From assembly GCA_001579985.1 (NCBI GenBank), contig LRSR01006528.1, positions 1-32,448 of the forward strand: a stretch of 32,448 bases of DNA. The letters run 5' to 3'. Numbering within the stretch: position 1 is the first letter of the stretch; every line of letters starts with the position of its first letter. A program made the translations under genes and the position numbers. Below, one piece after another: positions 20,279-31,759 of this stretch. The DNA is from Hypsibius dujardini. Lineage: Eukaryota; Tardigrada; Eutardigrada; Parachela; Hypsibiidae. Below the pieces are notes generated by a model. That model searched no databases. It was given only the letters and a program-made list of their open reading frames with translations, and was not told the DNA's origin.

Positions 20279-21583
20279 TTAAAGCTCGTCCTTCTGCGGT
20301 TTCTTTTTGGCGCCACCATCGTCTGATTTCGGTTTGGCCTTCTTGTCTTTGCTTTTCTTGGCAGTGTCGTCGTCGGTGGAAGGTGTATCGTCCTGTACTT
20401 TTGTGACAATCTTGCCGTCTTCATGCTGTAGAACAATATTCTGACCGGATTTGCCGTCGAGCATCTGGTCAGCTACTACCTGCCGGACAAATCGATACCG
20501 CTATTTCTCCATGCGATTTGCACAACATTGAATCGAATCTCGTTTGGGAGCACTCACTGTGTCAGATACTTTGGCGTCCGGCGAGGCCTTAATGCCTTCG
20601 CAGGACTTGGAGATAGTGAAGCAAATGTCGGCTTCCAGCTCGTTTGCTGTGACGGCCGCATTCGCGTCGAAGTGATCGATTAGGGAATCGACTATGGAGT
20701 CCCTGTGCTGTTCTGCAAGGTTACGGAAACAGACATGACTGATTAGTACCAGGGTGGAAAATGAACGAGGACTTCAACTAACAGGGACAAAGGTAGACTG
20801 AAGGACCCAACTGGTCCACATTAAATACATTGTACATCATACATGCCCAAACCGGGACACACAAATACGGGTAGGGGTATTGAGTTGCGAGCTTACTGAT
20901 CAGTTCGTTACAGGCCTTGACCATCTTCGGTGGACTGTAGACGTATTTGACAAGGTTTTCCAGCTTGCAAATTTTATCAACTAGTTTTGCAGCTCTTTCT
21001 TCAACACTGGCCTTGGTTGGTTTGCTCAGCTTCTCATGGAGTTCTGGAAAAAAGATACAGTTATACAATTACACAGTAATAACTACAGTTATACAATTAT
21101 ACAGTTATAACTGCAATTATACAGTTATAACTACAGTTATACAGTAATAACTACAGTTATACAGTAATAACTACAGTTATACAGTAATAACTGCAGTTAT
21201 ACAGTAATAACTACAGTTATACAATAATAACTACAATTATACAGTTATAACCACACTACAGTTAAAACTCAGCAAGGCACGATGCCCGTACGCAGTGCAT
21301 GTGGTTCCTACTTACCTGTAACCACTCCGTGACACCCTTCGCAAGCCAAACCTACAAAGAAAGTGCCATTTTTATATGCTCCAATGACTTCACTAGAGAA
21401 TGACAGAACAATCCTGCCTAAACGTCCGGATACCGAATGAAGCCTCAAGCGTTGCATTGCACGGACCGACCAGTTCTCAGGTAAATCTAGCTGTTTCTTA
21501 CCGCCTGGTTGTACTGCTACCAGTAAGGTCGGGATGTGCGAAAGACAGACGGCAATAACTATGAGTCCCCAGTGAGGCGCCAT
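20279..21583 (-). CDS. ER-retained canopy/saposin-like protein ending KDEL, 5 exons, 206 aa
   Basis: Exons (minus strand): 21502-21583, 21316-21351, 20897-21043, 20558-20712, 20279-20479; phases close at TAA. Residues 1-24 form a signal peptide (GLIVIAVCLSHIPTLLVA). The middle has a six-cysteine saposin-like pattern: CEGCHGVVTELHEKL, DKICKLENLVKYVY, ACNELIKQHRDSIVDSLIDH, DICFTISKSCEG. The C-terminal third is charged and Lys/Asp-rich, ending KKKPQKDEL, a classic ER retrieval signal. Cysteine order, the helical ACxxLxxxxxDxLxDxL stretch and the KDEL-type end fit the canopy (MIR-interacting saposin-like) group, which acts in the ER lumen as chaperone cofactors. A specific orthologue cannot be assigned by eye. 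Intron 2 holds a 20-bp tandem repeat. Confidence 0.85.
21058..21262. repeat. 20-bp tandem repeat (about 10 copies) in the KDEL-protein intron
   Basis: The unit is close to ATACAGTAATAACTACAGTT, with substitutions between copies. Confidence 0.9.
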
Positions 21584-22273
21584 CCTTATTGTCGGACCCA
21601 GGTGGGTTTATGCCGCTTCTGTTTCGGAAGCAGATGGGTGGTCACTAGGCTGATTCTCCTCTGGTACTCGAACTCTAAACTTGGAACAGAATTTCAAGTT
21701 AGAAAAAAGGATTATAAATTTGATCCGTATGCGTGTCAGGTTCACTTCGACCCGAATGTTTAACCAGCCCTGAGGTAGATAAGCCCGTTATCGGTACAAA
21801 GTTTGCACTTGATTTGGTTGCGGTACGGCAAGAAAGATGTACGGTCTTATACCGCTGACAATATGTACCCATAATAACGTATATCCTCTTTATATGAGGC
21901 TGACAAAGCATATCACAACAGCAAATGATTTAAAAAGGCACTCCCGCTTACGGCCAAACAAATAAAACGGAAGAAAAAAAACCAGAATCCACCGGACCTC
22001 TCATTGATTATTCAGTTGATAGGAAAACTCAAGCATCCCAATCAACCAATCAACCAATCGATCAATCGAGCACTGCACACCATGTGGAGTGACCCAATCA
22101 ACCGATCGATCAACGGGAGACTCCAGTAGCAAAGTGGACTGCGTCGGCGAGTGGTTATATTTGTGTGGCACGAGGAGAAAGCCTCGTCATCCTAAAATCC
22201 CATCTCGGTGTGGTAGTTCAGTTTCCCGGAAGTGGCAGAAAATATCCGTCGGATAAAGAAATACTCTAGTGTA
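21584..22273. other. Intergenic: promoter of KDEL gene and 3' flank of TRIAP1
   Basis: No coding exon seen. Short CAAT/CGAT-rich tandem patches occur near 22040-22110. Otherwise unremarkable. Confidence 0.5.
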
Positions 22274-23139
<866 letters not shown>

Positions 23140-24652
23140 ATGTCTGACCTCAATGACAGCACAAAAACGTGGCACGCCTCCAAACAAATTCGAAAGCGGA
23201 CTAAGCGTTTGCTAGACGATTTGGACCTTATTCCGACCGATGTAGTCTTCACGGTCGGAGCGGATGGGGAGACCCTTGAGTTTCCAGCACACAGGTAATA
23301 ATACATTTTAAACCCTAAGGGATTGGTTAATCGGGAAATGTTCGGACAATAGAAATCGTATCTTCGAATATCAACTGGTTTGTCTGTTATCGTTTTAGAC
23401 TTATTTTGGCGCTGGGAAGCCCCGTTTTCCATGCCATATTTTATGGAAAGGATCGCGAAGTAGGGGAAACCCTCCGTATACCTGATGTAAAACCGGAAGC
23501 TTTCCGCATTATGGTCAAGTAAGTGCCTGACGCTTTAGGCTGGCTAAGTTAGGCAGTTAGGCAGTTAGGCAGTCAGGCAGTTAGGCAGTTAGGCAGTTAG
23601 GCAGTTAGGCAGTTAGGTAGTCAGGCAGTTAGGCAGTCAGGCAGTTAGGCAGTTAGGCAGTTTGTCTTTTCATTGACAGAACTGTACTACCACACCTGAC
23701 CAAAACATAGTGCTAACCGAGCTAAGCCTTGTAACTCGGTCACTGTATACAACCATGCATTGCACGGGTTCTATGGCTTAACTCAGTTAGTCCAAAATTT
23801 TTGCCACATGTGTACCACACAGTCGTTTGGCTGGATTGGTCGATTTGACCTGTCATTCCTATGGTTGATTGATAAATTGATATTGCTGGTCAGGCACATG
23901 AACATTTTCTAATTGGCAACTGACACTGCTTTTTTGCAAATATCTTCAGGTACATGTACACCGAGCAAATGGGAGAAATCACCGTGGACAGCGTGATGGA
24001 TTGTCTCTTTTGTGCGAAAAAGTATTCCGTCCTGCGGTTGCTTTGGCAGTGTCGACGTTTCATCGAGGAGAACCTTACGGCAGAGATGGCTTTATCTGTT
24101 TTCGTCAAGGTTCGTCTCCAACATCGATCGATTTAGTAGTCCTTTTGGATGTGGTTTCCTTCTTCTTGTTTCTAGGCTGAAGCCATGAAAGAGCAGAAGA
24201 CCGCTGATTTAGCCGCGGTCCTTTTGAGTCGCAGTGCGGCGGACCTGTTTGCTGGCCCCGGTTTCCTCGAGCTGAACCTGTCCTGTGTGCGAACCCTGCT
24301 ACAACGGGATGATTTGGCGGTCACCGAGAGTGGGGTATACCAGGCGGCAAGGAAGTAATAACGCCGTGCTTTGATTTTCTTCGAGGCCACATGCCGTTCG
24401 TAAACGGTAAACCTTTGTCAATTCTTGATAGGTGGGTGGTTCATAATAGTGATGGACAACAGAATCACGGCGAAGCATTCAAACAGATCTTCGGCGGAAT
24501 CATCGACTGCGTGCGATTGCCGTTGATTAAACCGACTGTGCTGGCCGAAGGCGTGGCCAAGGTAGCAACAGATAAACAGTCTATGAAAGAGTACAAACAG
24601 ACAGACAGACAGACAGATATGCAGACAGACAGACAGACAGACAGACAGACAG

Positions 24653-24696
<44 letters not shown>

Positions 24697-25700
24697 TATG
24701 CAGACGGAAAGCAGACAGACAGATTGACAGACAGATTGACAGACTCTGTGCTTCCGAGATGGAGACACAGACAATTCATCCATATGCCAAAACATTGTCG
24801 GTGAAGATTTGTCCAAAAGAAAATCTCACGTGAACATTATGATGTTGGGATTTTCAGTAGCTAATAACTAAAATACCGAGTTTCAGTGCGTTGGCATTCA
24901 TACCTTATACATCGGTCTTTTGCAGGATGGCGTACTGACGGACGCTGAGATGGCGCTTGTGTACGAGTTTAAATTTGCCAAATCGCCGACGCCGAAGCCA
25001 GTCATCCGTTTCTCCAACAGGCGTCGTCAACCGCGAGCATTCTCCGAGCGACGCCCAGTGCTGCTGGACGTCTTCGCCGTTTGCGGCGCAGCCCAGCAGG
25101 GCACGTTCATGGACAGCACCACCCACGGCACCATCGCGCTGGATTTGCGGGGCGATGTTGCGCCGCTGACCGCAGCGCTTTTCTCCGACATGATCCGCAA
25201 TAAGGCTCGAATGAATCTCATGTATGGAAGTGTCGAGTTTAAACGGTTTTGCGCAGACGACGACGAACCGGAAGGTACGTTATATCAATAGTAACACCAT
25301 TAGGCCGGTAATCATCACTGCTCTTGCCACACCTTTTCACAGTTCCTATTTACTCATTCTGTGTAACTTCACGGTTGAAGATTGGATGGAAGGCTACACT
25401 AACATCCACGATGTGCCGGGTCGGTGTCCAGTTGAGGAGCCGCTCCTGACGGATGGTCCCGGTATGGTGTCTTTGGTGGTGTTGGATGGGCGTGTCACCC
25501 TGCAGATCGGCCATTCCAAGAAGGATTTGCTGAAAGGAACGGTCTTCGCTAAAGTGACGGCCGGGATGGATTTCCTGAAGACTATGGAGGTTGCTTGCGA
25601 GAAGCTGGAAGCAGTGACCTTCGGGTATGAATGTGATTGCGGTTACACGAAAGTGGCGAAGGGTGCCGGCAAGGATACCGATTGTATCGAAATAGACTGA
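23140..25700 (+). CDS. BTB-BACK protein with C-terminal cyclophilin-like domain, 7 exons, 470 aa
   Basis: Exons: 23140-23294, 23399-23518, 23950-24109, 24176-24354, 24432-24561, 24926-25274, 25381-25700; phases join and close at TGA. Residues about 38-145 are a BTB/POZ domain of the BTBD3/BTBD6 type (LIPTDVVFTVG, FPAHRLILALGSPVFHAIFY, YMYTEQMGEITVDSVMDCLF, AKKYSVLRLLWQC). Residues about 146-258 are a BACK domain (CVRTLLQRDDLAVTESGVYQ, LIKPTVLAEGVAKDGVLTD). BTB-BACK proteins are usually substrate adaptors for Cullin-3 ubiquitin ligases. Where BTBD6 relatives carry a PHR domain, residues about 294-456 look like a cyclophilin: VLLDVFAV, HGTIALDLRGDVAPLTAALF, YGSVEFKRF, a GPGMVSLVV stretch, GTVFAKVTAGMDFLKTME and ECDCGYTKV. 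Exon 6 encodes both the BACK end and the cyclophilin start, so the fusion is not a splice-model artefact. The isomerase pocket looks degenerate. The last acceptor (TTGAAG) is weak. Confidence 0.88.
23546..23662. repeat. Octamer tandem repeat (GGCAGTTA) in BTB-gene intron 2
   Basis: About 14 units of GGCAGTTA/GGCAGTCA in a row, right next to a family A palindromic element. Confidence 0.9.
23688..23814. mobile_element. TA-flanked palindromic element, family A copy 3, in BTB-gene intron 2
   Basis: The left arm reads GTGCTAACCGAGCTAAGCC and the right arm GGCTTAACTCAGTTAG. The right end is CCACATGTGTA, with TA at the boundary; the left end is more decayed. Same family as 13297-13419 and 17902-18030. 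Confidence 0.7.
24597..24740. repeat. AGAC tetranucleotide repeat in BTB-gene intron 5
   Basis: Long imperfect CAGA units on the plus strand, reading as Gln-Thr-Asp-Arg in one frame. It lies between exons 24432-24561 and 24926-25274 and is excluded from the model because that frame stops at about 24804. Confidence 0.9.
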
Positions 25701-25812
25701 TTTTATTCTAATTGATTGCGCCGGTGTCGTCTAAGAAGACGTCGGTGTAATTGTTTTTCTCTCTCTCGGATTGCTCAAAAGTTAAGTTGGACAAACCTTG
25801 GTAAGTAGGAGG

Positions 25813-25919
25813 TTACTGTATTGCATCGTGGAAGTGGTAGGAGCGGCGTTCGTTTTGAATGATGTTCCCTAGCATGAAGCGAACGCCGCTCCCACCACTT
25901 CCACAATGCAATACAGTAA
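25813..25919. mobile_element. Near-perfect palindromic MITE, family B-like ends
   Basis: Arms of about 43 bp, TTACTGTATTGCATCGTGG on the left and the complementary CCACAATGCAATACAGTAA on the right, enclose a short loop. The whole element is 107 bp. The terminal TACTGTATTGC matches the ends of the elements at 15180-15323 and 17306-17462. It lies between the convergent BTB and folate-receptor-like genes. Confidence 0.85.
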
Positions 25920-26057
25920 GTTTTCGTTTGGTCTGATAACTGGACGAAACTCCTCTTGTATGCGAAATTTAGAGATCGTTTGGATTTAGGTTTATGTATA
26001 TACTGAATGGATTCTCCCGTTGAACGAAGAGTACATCTCCAGTCATTTTGGTCAAAA

Positions 26058-29000
26058 TCAAATCCATAAAAACGAACTAAGCATAAAAATAGCTTGAAAC
26101 ACCACTGGACAGAGGAACAGTTTCCGGGAAGAACTCGACAGGAGACTCCTCCACGGATCCCCGGGACGCCCCTTCTTGACATTGTAACTGAAGCAGCTCT
26201 TGTCTGTGTCGGGGTTCACGTCAAACCGCCGACTCCGGCAGAACTCACTTCCGGTCTTGTAAAGCAGTCCCACGGGATCGCCCTTCAGCTTTGCATCACG
26301 GCACGCGTCCAGGACCTCGTCGCAGAAGGACTCGCACATTTTGAGGCGTCTCCAGCCGTTCAGGTAGAAATTATACTGCACTACAGACACACAAGAAGCG
26401 CCTCGTTATTCCAAAGGCAATTTAGTTTAAGTTTAACACTTGAAGTCTTCAACTATCTCTGTCCTCACTGCTAATAAACAAGCAACAGAGTCGAGCATGG
26501 AGAGTGGGAGTCATGCCGCCCGGGGGTATACATTTTACGGATGAGTAGGCCTGACGATGTATTTTCCATCGTTAAGGCATCCGAGCAAGTCACCCAGTAC
26601 AATTCAATTTGATTGAGTTAATTGGTTTTGTATGATTAATGCACGAAGGGCTCCGACTTACTTGGATCGCAGACCCAACAGATCATGTAGTTCAAATGCC
26701 GCATACAATTCTCCGATGCTCCCTGTAGCGGTTTCACCTTTTTAAATATCGATTCCAGTTCGGCTTGTCTGCAGCAACTTTTCTGAAATGTAAAACGCGT
26801 ATCTGTAGTAAATGTAGTAATAACAATATTCAAACTTATCCGTGAATAACTAATAAAACACCAGTGGTCTCAGAAATTCTCTCTTCAATGACTGACTGAC
26901 TATCTGCCTGTGACTATCTGCCTGTGACTATCTGCCTGTGACTGACTGTCTGTCTGTCTGTCTGTCTGTCTGTGACTGACTGACTGACTGACTATCTGTC
27001 TGTCTGTGACTGACTGTCTGTCTGTCTGTGACTGACTGTCTGTCTGTCTGTGACTGACTGACTGTCTGTCTGTGACTGACTAACTGTCTGTCTGTGACTG
27101 ACTGACTGTCTGTCTGTGACTGACTAACTGACTGTCTGTCTGTGACTGACTAACTGACTGTCTGTCTGTGACTGACTAACTGACAGTCTGTCTGTCTGTC
27201 TGTGACTGACTGACTGTCTGTCTTTGACTGACTGTCTTCCTCTTGCATATGTTTGTGTTTAGAAAATTCCTTCTTTTTTATCTGCAGATTGGCATGTTAT
27301 CCTGCGATGAGACTTAGTTCTTACAAATCGATATTCAACTTTCTCTTTCGCTGTCTATCGACGCAAATTAGTCGATGAAGAATCTCGGTCCGATAAAGTA
27401 AATAGTCGATTAGTGGTTAAGTGTAGAAATATAGACCCACTGACGATTGTTTTCCTGCCACGCAGCTAGAGAGGGCACTCCAGACAAGCAAACCTAATAA
27501 AAACCAGCCTCGAGCCGATTCATGAACCGGCTCAATGGGAATTCAAATTTCATTATGTCCGCCTAATCCACACTAACCAAGATCGATCCGATAGACGACG
27601 AATATGGATAAGGTGCTTAGTTCGTCGTTAGTTCTTCGTCATACGAATATGGATAAGGTGCTTAGTTCGTGGTTAGTTCTTCGTCATACGCATATAGATA
27701 AGGTGCTTAGTTCGTAGTTAGTTCTCAATCATACAAATATGGATAAGGTGCTTAGTTCGTAGTTAGTTCTCAGTCAGACGCATATGGGTAAGGTGCTTAG
27801 TTCGTGGTTAGTTCTTCGTCATACGCATATAGATAAGGTGCTTAGTTCGTAGTTAGTTCTCAGTCAGACGCATATAGATAAGGTGCTTAGTTCGTAGTTA
27901 GTTCTCAATCATACAAATATGGATAAGGTGCTTAGTTCGTAGTTAGTTCTCAATCATACAAATATGGATAAGGTGCTTAGTTCGTATTTAGTTCTCAGTC
28001 AGACGCATATGGGTAAGGTGCTTAGTTCGTAGTTAGTTCTTCATCATACAAATATGGATAAGGTGCTTAGTTCGTAGTTAGTTCTCAGTCAGACGCATAT
28101 GGGTAAGGTGCTTATAGTTAATTCTCGGTCAGATAATGCCGAGACGAGCAACATTCCAATTTCATGTTTGGACCAGTTTTCCACGGTCAACATGCACGTT
28201 ACACTATGCACATTACGTTGTTGACCGTGATACTAGTACCGTGCTAGTACAAGTACACAGTACGAACGTGTGAAACTGAATCTTGATGAACTACACTGAA
28301 GACTGGCCAGGAACTAGGCTGGGAAATCCAAGAGAAGGAAGATCCATTAAATAGACAATATTTCAGACGTTTTCAGAACTGTGGATTTGAACGCAGATCT
28401 TTTCTGGTTTCTCGAGCAGACTCATCGGATGGCTACAAAGGTCACCAGTCTATGGAAGCGGTGACATTGTGTAACCGGACCTTTAAAATTTCGCGTATGA
28501 TATTAGTGCACAGTCATGGCGATTGCTGGATAATAATAAAAGCGAATTTTATTAGACGTTATGTATATTATACTTAGATTTATCGATTCAGCGAAGGTCT
28601 CGCGGATCCATTTCTTCCAAGTGCGTCAGCATGACTTACGCTCTAAACCAGATTATATTACTTCGCCACCACAATAATCAATTTGCGTTGCTCTAGGCAT
28701 CTCAATTTGCAGTTAATTTTAAAGGCACCGCACGTGCGAAGCAGCAGTCCCGGACTTGGAAATTGCCGGTGTACCCGGTACATGTACGCAGTCCATGCAC
28801 ATGATGGAAGATGGGTTACTTTTGTACCCATCTTTTGAGTACAAAAGTAACTCAGCACAAATCCTTCGTTCAGAACTTCAGAGTAGCGAATCAGTAGAAT
28901 CTACATACCTCACGGTACCATGTGCAGTTCCGAAGGTCCGGTTGGCTCTGCGGCGAGCGATTCTCAAAGAACGGGCAAAATTCCTGATTGACCTTCAGCG

Positions 29001-29202
29001 GGGCCAGCGGAGAGGACGACCCATGCTCGTAAGGGTTTGACGAGCCCAAGGTTTCCTCCAATCCGTCAAAGTACTCCACGGCATCGCCGCCGGACGCAGC
29101 AACTCCGCGTGGCGGTGTGACGACGGCCAGGAGCATGACCATGGACGTTAAGGCAACCGCTCCCGACAGGGGCGAAACTGTCTGAGCTAAGGCACTATCC
29201 AT
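26058..29202 (-). CDS. Folate-receptor-like cysteine-rich protein with GPI-anchor signal, 3 exons, at least 245 aa
   Basis: Exons (minus strand): 28909-29202, 26662-26782, 26058-26380; phases 0 and 1 join cleanly. Cysteine blocks fit the folate-receptor fold (folate receptors, riboflavin-binding protein, HHIP N-terminus): NCTWYRE then KSCCRQAELESI across the first junction, ENCMRHLNYMICWVCDP, LKMCESFCDEVLDACRDAK, GSEFCRSRRFDV, KSCFSY. The tail has a Ser-rich stretch (SLLSSSSRK) and then a hydrophobic end (LFLCPVVFQAIFMLSSFLWI), the layout of a GPI-attachment signal. The start is uncertain: ATG 29202 is the first in-frame Met, and MVMLLAVV about 20 residues on could lead a signal peptide. A good acceptor (CTGCTCATAG) just upstream could instead join an unseen 5' exon. 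Ligand unknown. The 2.1-kb intron 1 holds two repeat arrays. Confidence 0.8.
26889..27234. repeat. TGAC/TGTC tetranucleotide repeat array
   Basis: About 345 bp of alternating TGAC and TGTC blocks with a higher-order pattern (runs of CTGTCTGTCTGTGACTGACT), inside intron 1 of the folate-receptor-like gene. Confidence 0.9.
27595..28132. repeat. 45-bp minisatellite, 12 copies
   Basis: The unit starts GATAAGGTGCTTAGTTCG and is 45 bp long. Two main variants (ending TACGCATATA or CATACAAATATG, with TCTTCGTC or TCTCAATC in the middle) alternate. It lies in intron 1 of the folate-receptor-like gene. No spacer-repeat organisation and no open frame. Confidence 0.95.
28182..28229. other. 48-nt inverted repeat
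   Basis: CACGGTCAACA on the left pairs with TGTTGACCGTG-type sequence on the right around CGTTACACTATGCACATTACG. Intronic; function unknown. Confidence 0.5.
28815..28851. other. Overlapping alternative hairpins
   Basis: GTTACTTTTGTAC pairs with GTACAAAAGTAAC, while GATGGGT (starting 28809) can pair with ACCCATC inside the same stretch. The two stems are mutually exclusive. They lie about 60 nt downstream of an intron 5' splice site. Confidence 0.4.
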
Positions 29203-29694
29203 CAGGATGGCGAACCCACACGCAGCTATGAGCAGAATAATCAAGTTGAGGGGGAAAAATGGCGGCTATGTGTCAAAGTGAGGGCGTCTTCCTTCCTTTT
29301 GACATCCATCCGTCGATCCGATGAGCCCTTTTTGTGTACATATTACCGAAAGATATATATGTACTTATATATATATGTATAAATAAATATACCGGAAATG
29401 AATCGTAGGTGTCGGATTATCGGGCGGAAAAGGGAGGATGGAGATCGCGGAGGAGAATGCACGCGGGAGGTGGGGGGAAGTGGAAAAGGAATCGTTTAGA
29501 AGACAAGGCAAACAGTCAACGAGTGTGCGCACGCATTGAAATTCGATCTCCACGCGCCGGTACCGCTGGATACGTGCTGTGTGGATACGGCACGCGTGGG
29601 ACCGATTGCGACGCTGATTGTTACGCGCGACCTGGCTGAAGTTTAGAGGGAAGATCCCCCGGAATAGGGCGCTGATAATTCGCGGGGAGACATA

Positions 29695-29789
29695 CATAGA
29701 CACACACATACACACGCACACATATACACACACAGAGACAGACACACACATATACACACACAGAGACACACACACAGAGACACAGACAG

Positions 29790-29832
<43 letters not shown>

Positions 29833-29855
29833 GACACACACACATATACACACGG
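29695..29855. repeat. Compound CA/CACAGAGA microsatellite
   Basis: A long CA-rich tract with GA and TATA interruptions, open in several frames simply because of its composition. Confidence 0.95.
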
Positions 29856-30709
29856 CGGTAGGGGAGGGAAGTGTCCGGCCATGGAGTGTCGCGCGAAATA
29901 TCCGTCCGCGGGAGTGCCCCCGCCGTCGAAGATCGAGAGCGTGTGTGGTGCTCGCGGGAACCCTCGATCGATGGCCCCCTTGTGTGACATGTCTGACAGT
30001 AGTGTCTGTCTGCCTGTCGTCCACTGCGGGACCGGCGGTGGTGTGTTGTCTGCCATCAGCGCGAACGCCTGTTTGCGCGCTCGAGCTCGTCATCATCCAT
30101 TCTTCTTCTTCCGTCCCCTTTTTCTTCCTCCCCCCCTTTTTTTGCGCGGACGAATATACAGTACTGTATAACAGCCCGGCGACTTCATGTATGATTGATT
30201 TCCTCTCAAAGGCGGGATGAAAAAATACTTTTCACAATGGACTTGAAAAGGATCATGTTATGTATGTACGATGAGGATGAATTGTGAATGCACGACGCAC
30301 GTAAAATAAGAAAGAGACGAGGAGACCGGGTAAAGTGCGGGGGAAGAAGAAGAAATAAATTACAGCCTATTGGGGGAGAGTTGTATGGCGTATTCATGGA
30401 GAAATAATTAGCTGATAGAGGGACTGGGCTTAAATGTACCGTATGCAGTGTAAATGGTGTAGGCCTCTACGTGTATATGATCGACAATTGGACCGCACTT
30501 TTTGAGAGATAAATCGATAGCTGGATTTTTTTCACCACCACTCAATTCGCGAGCTTTCCAAGTTCTTCGCCTCAGCGGCTAGTCTCTTCCGGCTCGCCTG
30601 ACCGACGACCGAGAAACACCAGCAAATTGTGTCCGACAAATACTGATTTGGTTTACACACTGAAAAGCCAAAAGGATCTCATATGTAGTTTTGACGATTT
30701 TGGTCCCCT

Positions 30710-31029
30710 TACACACGTGGCCAAAATTTTGGGTGGCAGAATTCGAACCAAAAAGGGCGGTCCGAGTTCGAGCCGAATTAAGTCACCGCGCGCACGCGCT
30801 CTGGACCACAGCTGAGCATGGAGCCTTGACTCGATTGATCGATTGATTGAACTTGTTTATTTGGGTGGAATTTAGAGCAGCTTGCTTAATCTAGTTTTTT
30901 TCCGCTGGGTCGAGCATTAAATCAAAGATTCAGGAGAAAAGGAGTGGCAAGCTCTAGCCAAGAGTGGCTCAAACTCAGACCACCCTGATGGCTCGAACTC
31001 TGCCACCCAAAATTGTGGCCATGTGTGTA
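30710..31029. mobile_element. 320-bp TA-flanked foldback element with family A ends
   Basis: It starts TACACACGTGGCCAAAATTT and ends with the inverted AAATTGTGGCCATGTGTGTA. The terminal inverted repeats run about 75 bp and include TTTTGGGTGGCAGAATTCGA against its complement. The first 10-12 bases match the ends of the smaller elements at 13297, 17902 and 23688. The interior has a GATT run and no transposase frame. Confidence 0.8.
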
Positions 31030-31759
31030 TAATTCTACGTGCCGGTACATAACCTGTAATCGGTATATACTTATTCATTATTGAGTACACTGAAGACGAC
31101 CTACACGCGTCAGCGTACGCCTCATGGACACCTCGGTGTACGCCTCAGCCTAAGCAAGATGATCCCAACGAGGTAAAGTTAAATGAAGTCAAATTTCTTA
31201 CTATGACTAAGCACTATAAGCCGGAAGTAGGAAGAAGTTTCGATTAGCTACTTCGGCAAGGGAGATTATCTCAGGATGGCGGAACAGCTATAGTTCTATG
31301 CAAGCACATTGAGTCGATATTAAAGGCCTCCGGTGGAAGCCAAACAGTTTGTCAAGAGCAAACAGCAAGCGTTCACCGGGGTACACGCATTGCGCGCCGC
31401 GAGAGCACGTAATTTTATGCGATCAATTGTTTTTAACCACTTTTTAATGTGGCACAATTTCTCTCCGGCACACGCTGAACGGAACGGCGTCACAACGCAC
31501 CGGTATTACCGTAATACTCGGAACAAGGGTACATGCATGGCGGATGGAGCGTGCCTATCAGTATGATTTATGCAGACGTCGAAGGAAATGCTATTGCGGA
31601 TTTTTTTGGTCGTTGGCCGTCATAATTCACCAAAAAGATTAACACACCGGAAAGCAATAAAAAACAATAGTAACAATAACTGAAACCGCGAATGTTGGGA
31701 ACGACTTCCGAAACACAGCTCATACGGTGTCATTTGTATCCGGAGCATATACGAAAGAT

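Larger units (their letters stand above)
29203..31759. other. Intergenic region with CA repeats and a foldback element
   Basis: No coding exon chain recognised. It should include 5' sequence of the folate-receptor-like gene on its left. It holds an AT-rich patch (29350-29395), a long compound CA/GA tract (29695-29855) and the foldback element at 30710-31029. Open frames over the CA tract are repeat translations only. Confidence 0.55.

Noticed and set aside
24562-24804. Extension of the BTB protein through the Gln-Thr-Asp-Arg repeat
   Set aside because: This frame stops at about 24804, while splicing 24561 to 24926 restores the BACK motif and the frame to the end.
27595-28132. CRISPR-like array
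   Set aside because: The 45-bp units abut directly without unique spacers, and the context is a eukaryotic intron. It is a minisatellite.
29365-30096. Long minus-strand open frame of 243 codons rich in Cys/Val
   Set aside because: It is mainly the translation of the CA/GT microsatellite at 29695-29855. The flanks show no coding signal and overlapping frames are equally open.
30950-31015. tRNA-like sequence (ends GTGGCA/TGCCAC, B-box-like GGCTCGAACTC)
   Set aside because: The T-stem does not pair, no anticodon arm forms, and the sequence is part of the inverted arm of the foldback element.
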